A stretch of DNA of 7,122 bases from JAGLGH01 sp034723595. Its GTDB lineage: Archaea; Nanobdellota; Nanobdellia; Woesearchaeales; JAGLGH01. Below the pieces are notes generated by a model. It ran no database searches. It was given only the letters and a program-made list of their open reading frames with translations, and was not told the DNA's origin. The translations under genes were made by a program, and so were the position numbers. Location: NCBI GenBank assembly GCA_034723595.1, contig JAYEPB010000147.1:1-7122 (forward strand), read 5' to 3'. Positions 5,063 through 7,122 of the stretch are shown here, one piece after another. Each line of letters begins with the position of its first letter. Position 1 is the stretch's first letter.

Positions 5063-5365
5063 ACATCAGGTATTGATTCAATCCTCTTCTTTATTGCATT
5101 CTTTTCTGCTTTGTTTGTATTGGATCATAATAAGATTAAAAGGAAGTCATACATCATCTTCTTTATCATTGGCTTTATAGGGATGTTATTCATCAATGTG
5201 TTAAGACTGCTATTGCTGATACTTGTAGGCCTCCATATATCAGAAGAGCTTGCTGGGGGGATATTCCATACAAATGCTGCGTGTATTATTTCTTCTTTTA
5301 TTATCAGTTCATACAGAAGCATATTTATAAGAATAGGGACTAGGTTGTTTGAGATAGGAGGATAA
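5063..5365 (+). pseudogene. Archaeosortase/exosortase C-terminal fragment (copy A, longest)
   Basis: About 100 codons are open from just after a TGA at 5060-5062 to the TAA at 5363. They correspond to the C-terminal third of a multi-spanning archaeosortase, the membrane transpeptidase that cleaves C-terminal sorting signals of surface proteins. Visible parts are S-G-I-D-S (after the catalytic Cys in intact enzymes), a membrane helix, I-N-V-L-R with the conserved Arg (codon 5204-5206), a long hydrophobic helix, and G-I-F-H-T-N-A with the conserved His (5267-5269). The codon that should be the Cys is ACA (Thr) and is the first open codon, so the homology breaks at the active site and all N-terminal helices are missing. 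A TTG at 5111 could start an 84-residue peptide, but the enzyme cannot be functional. It is the best reference for the other fragments in this window. Confidence 0.8.
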
Positions 5366-5413
5366 TTTGTTTTCTGATTGAAAATTATTGATTATACTAG
5401 AATATACTGTAAT

Positions 5414-5422
5414 CTTTATAAA
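5414..5422 (+). promoter_or_regulatory. TATA box of the sugar transferase gene
   Basis: CTTTATAAA lies about 50 bases before the ATG at 5471, predicting a start near 5445 and a leader of about 26 bases without a clear Shine-Dalgarno sequence. A second element (TATTTATCT, 5431-5439) would give an almost leaderless transcript. Which is used cannot be told. Confidence 0.4.
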
Positions 5423-5470
5423 TGATTAAGTATTTATCTCTTTAATTGGGTAATCCCCACCTGAAAAAAA

Positions 5471-6817
5471 ATGGTAAACCTATTGTCAAACAAAAAGCCG
5501 TATTACTTCCTGTCGCTTTATCTTTCAGATGTATCTATGTACATATTGACACTGATTATTTCATTTCTTATTGTTACAGACAGCCATCTAACAATCTTGT
5601 CTGAGGGCCAAATGCACATAAGGCTTGCTCTAATAATGATGTTCTTATTGGTCATTAACTATATTCATCAGGGATTATATGATGACAAAAGAAACACATT
5701 CAATGATAATGATTTTATGGCAATCATTTATAGTGTAACAACTGTCTTTTTTATAGCTTTTATAATAGTAATAGCATTTGATATATTCAATTCAATTCCA
5801 GCTAAATTCTTTTTATTGAGCTATCTATTATTAATAATATTTACAGCAGGATCGCGCATTATGCTCTCAAAAATAGTGATTTATGCAAGAAATAAAGGAA
5901 TTGACATCAAAAATTTTATTCTGTTCGGAAACGATACTTTTGATCTTGTCCATAAGATTGATGAGAATAAGGCGTTGGGATACAAATTGATTCAAAAGAC
6001 CAATTCGATTAGTGAGTTGAAATCTTCTCTAAACCAGGTTGATATCGTATTTATATCCAGGGACAATATTAATAGTGAAATGATGAGCTTAATCCTTAAG
6101 AACGATCATATTACATGGAAGATAATTCCTGGCATATTTAATCTTGTGATTGAAGACATTAATTTTGATGAATTCAAGGACTGTCCTGTTATGAATATCA
6201 GTCCTGGCAATGTAACTCAGGATTACCTGAAGAAAAAGCGCATAATAGACATAATATTCTCCTCATTGGCTCTTGTAGCGCTTATGCCTTTATTCTTAGT
6301 AGTTATTATGATAATGAAGATTACAATGCCTGGTCCTTTGTTCTTTAAGCACAATCGCATTGGGAAGGACATGAAGGAGTTTGCAATATACAAGTTCAGA
6401 ACAATGATTCTAGACGCAGATGATCAAAAAAAACAGATGCTAGACCAGAATGAAGTCAAGGGTCTTTTTAAGATACAAGATGACCCCAGAATAACCAAAT
6501 TTGGAAAGTTTCTGAGAAAAACATGCATTGATGAGCTGCCTCAGATTATCAACATATTTAAAGGAGATATGTCTCTTGTAGGGCCAAGGCCCCATTTAAG
6601 GGATGAGCTGCCTAGTTTCAGCGATTGGAGAATGATGAGATTTAACATAAAGCCAGGCCTGACAGGCACATGGCAGGTTTCAGGCAGGCACCAGTTAAAT
6701 TTTGACAAGGCTGTTCTGTATGACCTCTATTATATTAAGCACATGTCGTTCTTTCTGGATATGAAGATAATATTGAAGACAATCCCTGCGATTATATTCT
6801 CTGGAGGGAGATGGTAA
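5471..6817 (+). CDS. Polyprenyl glycosylphosphotransferase (exopolysaccharide initiating sugar transferase)
   Basis: This 448-residue membrane protein has the layout of the polyprenyl-phosphate sugar-1-phosphate transferases that start exopolysaccharide or glycan synthesis by loading the first sugar phosphate onto a lipid carrier. Four membrane helices (about 12-36, 50-67, 86-106, 112-131) precede a cytosolic Rossmann-like domain (about 148-240). A membrane-entering helix follows (about 258-285), then the catalytic bacterial sugar transferase domain. Family motifs are present: P-G-P-L-F-F (287-292), R-I-G (296-298), K-F-R-T-M (308-312), D-E-L-P-Q (354-358), G-D-M-S-L-V-G-P-R-P (365-374) and P-G-L-T-G-T-W-Q-V-S-G-R (395-406). 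Length and ends are normal. Such genes commonly sit near exosortase or archaeosortase genes, which fits the remnant directly upstream. The sugar cannot be read from the sequence. Confidence 0.92.
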   Translation: MVNLLSNKKPYYFLSLYLSDVSMYILTLIISFLIVTDSHLTILSEGQMHIRLALIMMFLLVINYIHQGLYDDKRNTFNDNDFMAIIYSVTTVFFIAFIIVIAFDIFNSIPAKFFLLSYLLLIIFTAGSRIMLSKIVIYARNKGIDIKNFILFGNDTFDLVHKIDENKALGYKLIQKTNSISELKSSLNQVDIVFISRDNINSEMMSLILKNDHITWKIIPGIFNLVIEDINFDEFKDCPVMNISPGNVTQDYLKKKRIIDIIFSSLALVALMPLFLVVIMIMKITMPGPLFFKHNRIGKDMKEFAIYKFRTMILDADDQKKQMLDQNEVKGLFKIQDDPRITKFGKFLRKTCIDELPQIINIFKGDMSLVGPRPHLRDELPSFSDWRMMRFNIKPGLTGTWQVSGRHQLNFDKAVLYDLYYIKHMSFFLDMKIILKTIPAIIFSGGRW

Positions 6818-6861
6818 TGGGTTTGTAGTTTGCTTTATCCTGGTTAAGTATTCTTATATTT

Positions 6862-6875
6862 GTTGGCTCGCCAAC
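6862..6875. promoter_or_regulatory. Perfect inverted repeat after the sugar transferase gene
   Basis: GTTGGC-TC-GCCAAC lies 45 bases after the sugar transferase stop and about 45 bases upstream of the TATA box of the next gene. It could be a protein-binding dyad for the downstream gene. It could also be a small RNA hairpin (5-base stem, 4-base loop) at the 3' end of the transcript. No T-tract follows, so a classic terminator is not supported. Confidence 0.45.
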
Positions 6876-6919
6876 TACTATCTTGCCTTACTACTTTAAG
6901 GTGAACTAGCAATAGCAAA

Positions 6920-6928
6920 GTTTATAAC
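6920..6928 (+). promoter_or_regulatory. TATA box of the gene at 6977
   Basis: GTTTATAAC lies about 53 bases upstream of the ATG, predicting a leader of roughly 25 bases with a G-rich Shine-Dalgarno-like stretch (6963-6967). The arrangement parallels that of the paralogue at 2927. Confidence 0.5.
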
Positions 6929-6976
6929 TATCCTGGTTTTTATTATCATAATACTTTATGTTGGGGGTGTAATAAA

Positions 6977-7122
6977 ATGATAACCAGACTAAATGAATCT
7001 GATCATAATTTAGATTTAGAAAATCCTGCCAATAGGGAAATTCTTCAGGCTTTTTGGAAGTCTGAATTTGATAGGATGGATGAGTCAGTCTATACTCCCT
7101 TAGAAAAAAGATATTCTTCTCT
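6977..7122 (+). CDS. Helical protein of unrecognised family, 5' part (paralogue of 2927-3613)
   Basis: 48 full codons are present before the right edge cuts the gene. From about residue 24 the protein follows the N-terminus of the gene at 2927: QAFW, then EFDRM, then V-Y-x-P-L and KRY in the same order and spacing. The first 20 residues differ. The start is set by the G-rich stretch at 6963-6967 and by the shared AATAAAATGA around the ATG. I do not recognise the family. Two copies of an uncharacterised gene within about 4 kb, each with its own promoter, suggest local duplication or repeated acquisition. Function unknown. Confidence 0.7.
   Translation, partial: MITRLNESDHNLDLENPANREILQAFWKSEFDRMDESVYTPLEKRYSS

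Noticed and set aside
5125..5322. Minus-strand open frame over archaeosortase remnant A
   Set aside because: Shadow of the plus-strand archaeosortase homology, without any recognisable domain.
136..5365. The repeated fragments as a CRISPR array or an insertion sequence
   Set aside because: The spacers are whole genes of 0.8-1.4 kb, the repeats differ in extent, no cas or transposase gene is visible, and the repeats read as archaeosortase coding sequence.
1..7122. tRNA or rRNA genes
   Set aside because: I saw no GC-rich cloverleaf or conserved rRNA stretch in the intergenic regions on either strand; a covariance-model scan would be the decisive check.

Overview
The window reads as archaeal and AT-rich. 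Most genes are preceded by TATA-box-like elements about 25-35 bases upstream of a start codon or of a short leader, and leaderless starts (1426 on the minus strand, 1737) sit beside purine-rich Shine-Dalgarno starts (2927, 4489, 4753, 6977). The gene content (an archaeosortase remnant, archaeal-type HEPN and MNT proteins, a PIN-domain protein, a small winged-helix protein, an AAA_14/DUF4143 ATPase) also fits an archaeon. A DPANN-type genome is possible, but the lineage cannot be fixed from this sequence.

Layout: (1) a winged-helix gene on the minus strand cut by the left edge (1-120); (2) an ATPase on the minus strand (197-1426) with two strong palindromes in its promoter; (3) a HEPN/nucleotidyltransferase pair on the plus strand (1737-2616) with two palindromes upstream, one touching the start codon; (4) an unrecognised helical protein (2927-3613); (5) a three-gene operon of a PIN-domain protein, a small charged helical protein and a DUF3467-like protein (3845-5043); (6) a decayed archaeosortase tail (5063-5365); (7) a membrane-anchored sugar-phosphate transferase (5471-6817); (8) the start of a second gene of the same unrecognised family as in (4), cut by the right edge (6977-7122).

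The most striking feature is what lies between the genes. Five pieces of one sequence, the 3' part of an archaeosortase/exosortase gene, separate the cassettes: 136-190, 1547-1624, 2683-2829, 3648-3694 and the longest at 5063-5365. All are on the plus strand whatever the direction of the neighbouring genes. They keep up to 47 identical bases in a row but none is a whole gene. The HEPN/MNT cassette lies between a left piece and a right piece that overlap only in an 11-base direct repeat, as if inserted inside one copy. The window therefore looks like a toxin-antitoxin or defence-like cassette island built in or beside an archaeosortase/exopolysaccharide locus, using remnants of the archaeosortase tail as junctions. 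Whether this is an active site-specific process, homologous recombination between duplicates, or decay of tandem copies cannot be settled here. No recombinase or transposase gene is visible.

The sugar transferase and the archaeosortase remnant belong to surface glycoconjugate and protein-anchoring systems often found together. The remaining genes look like independently expressed accessory cassettes.
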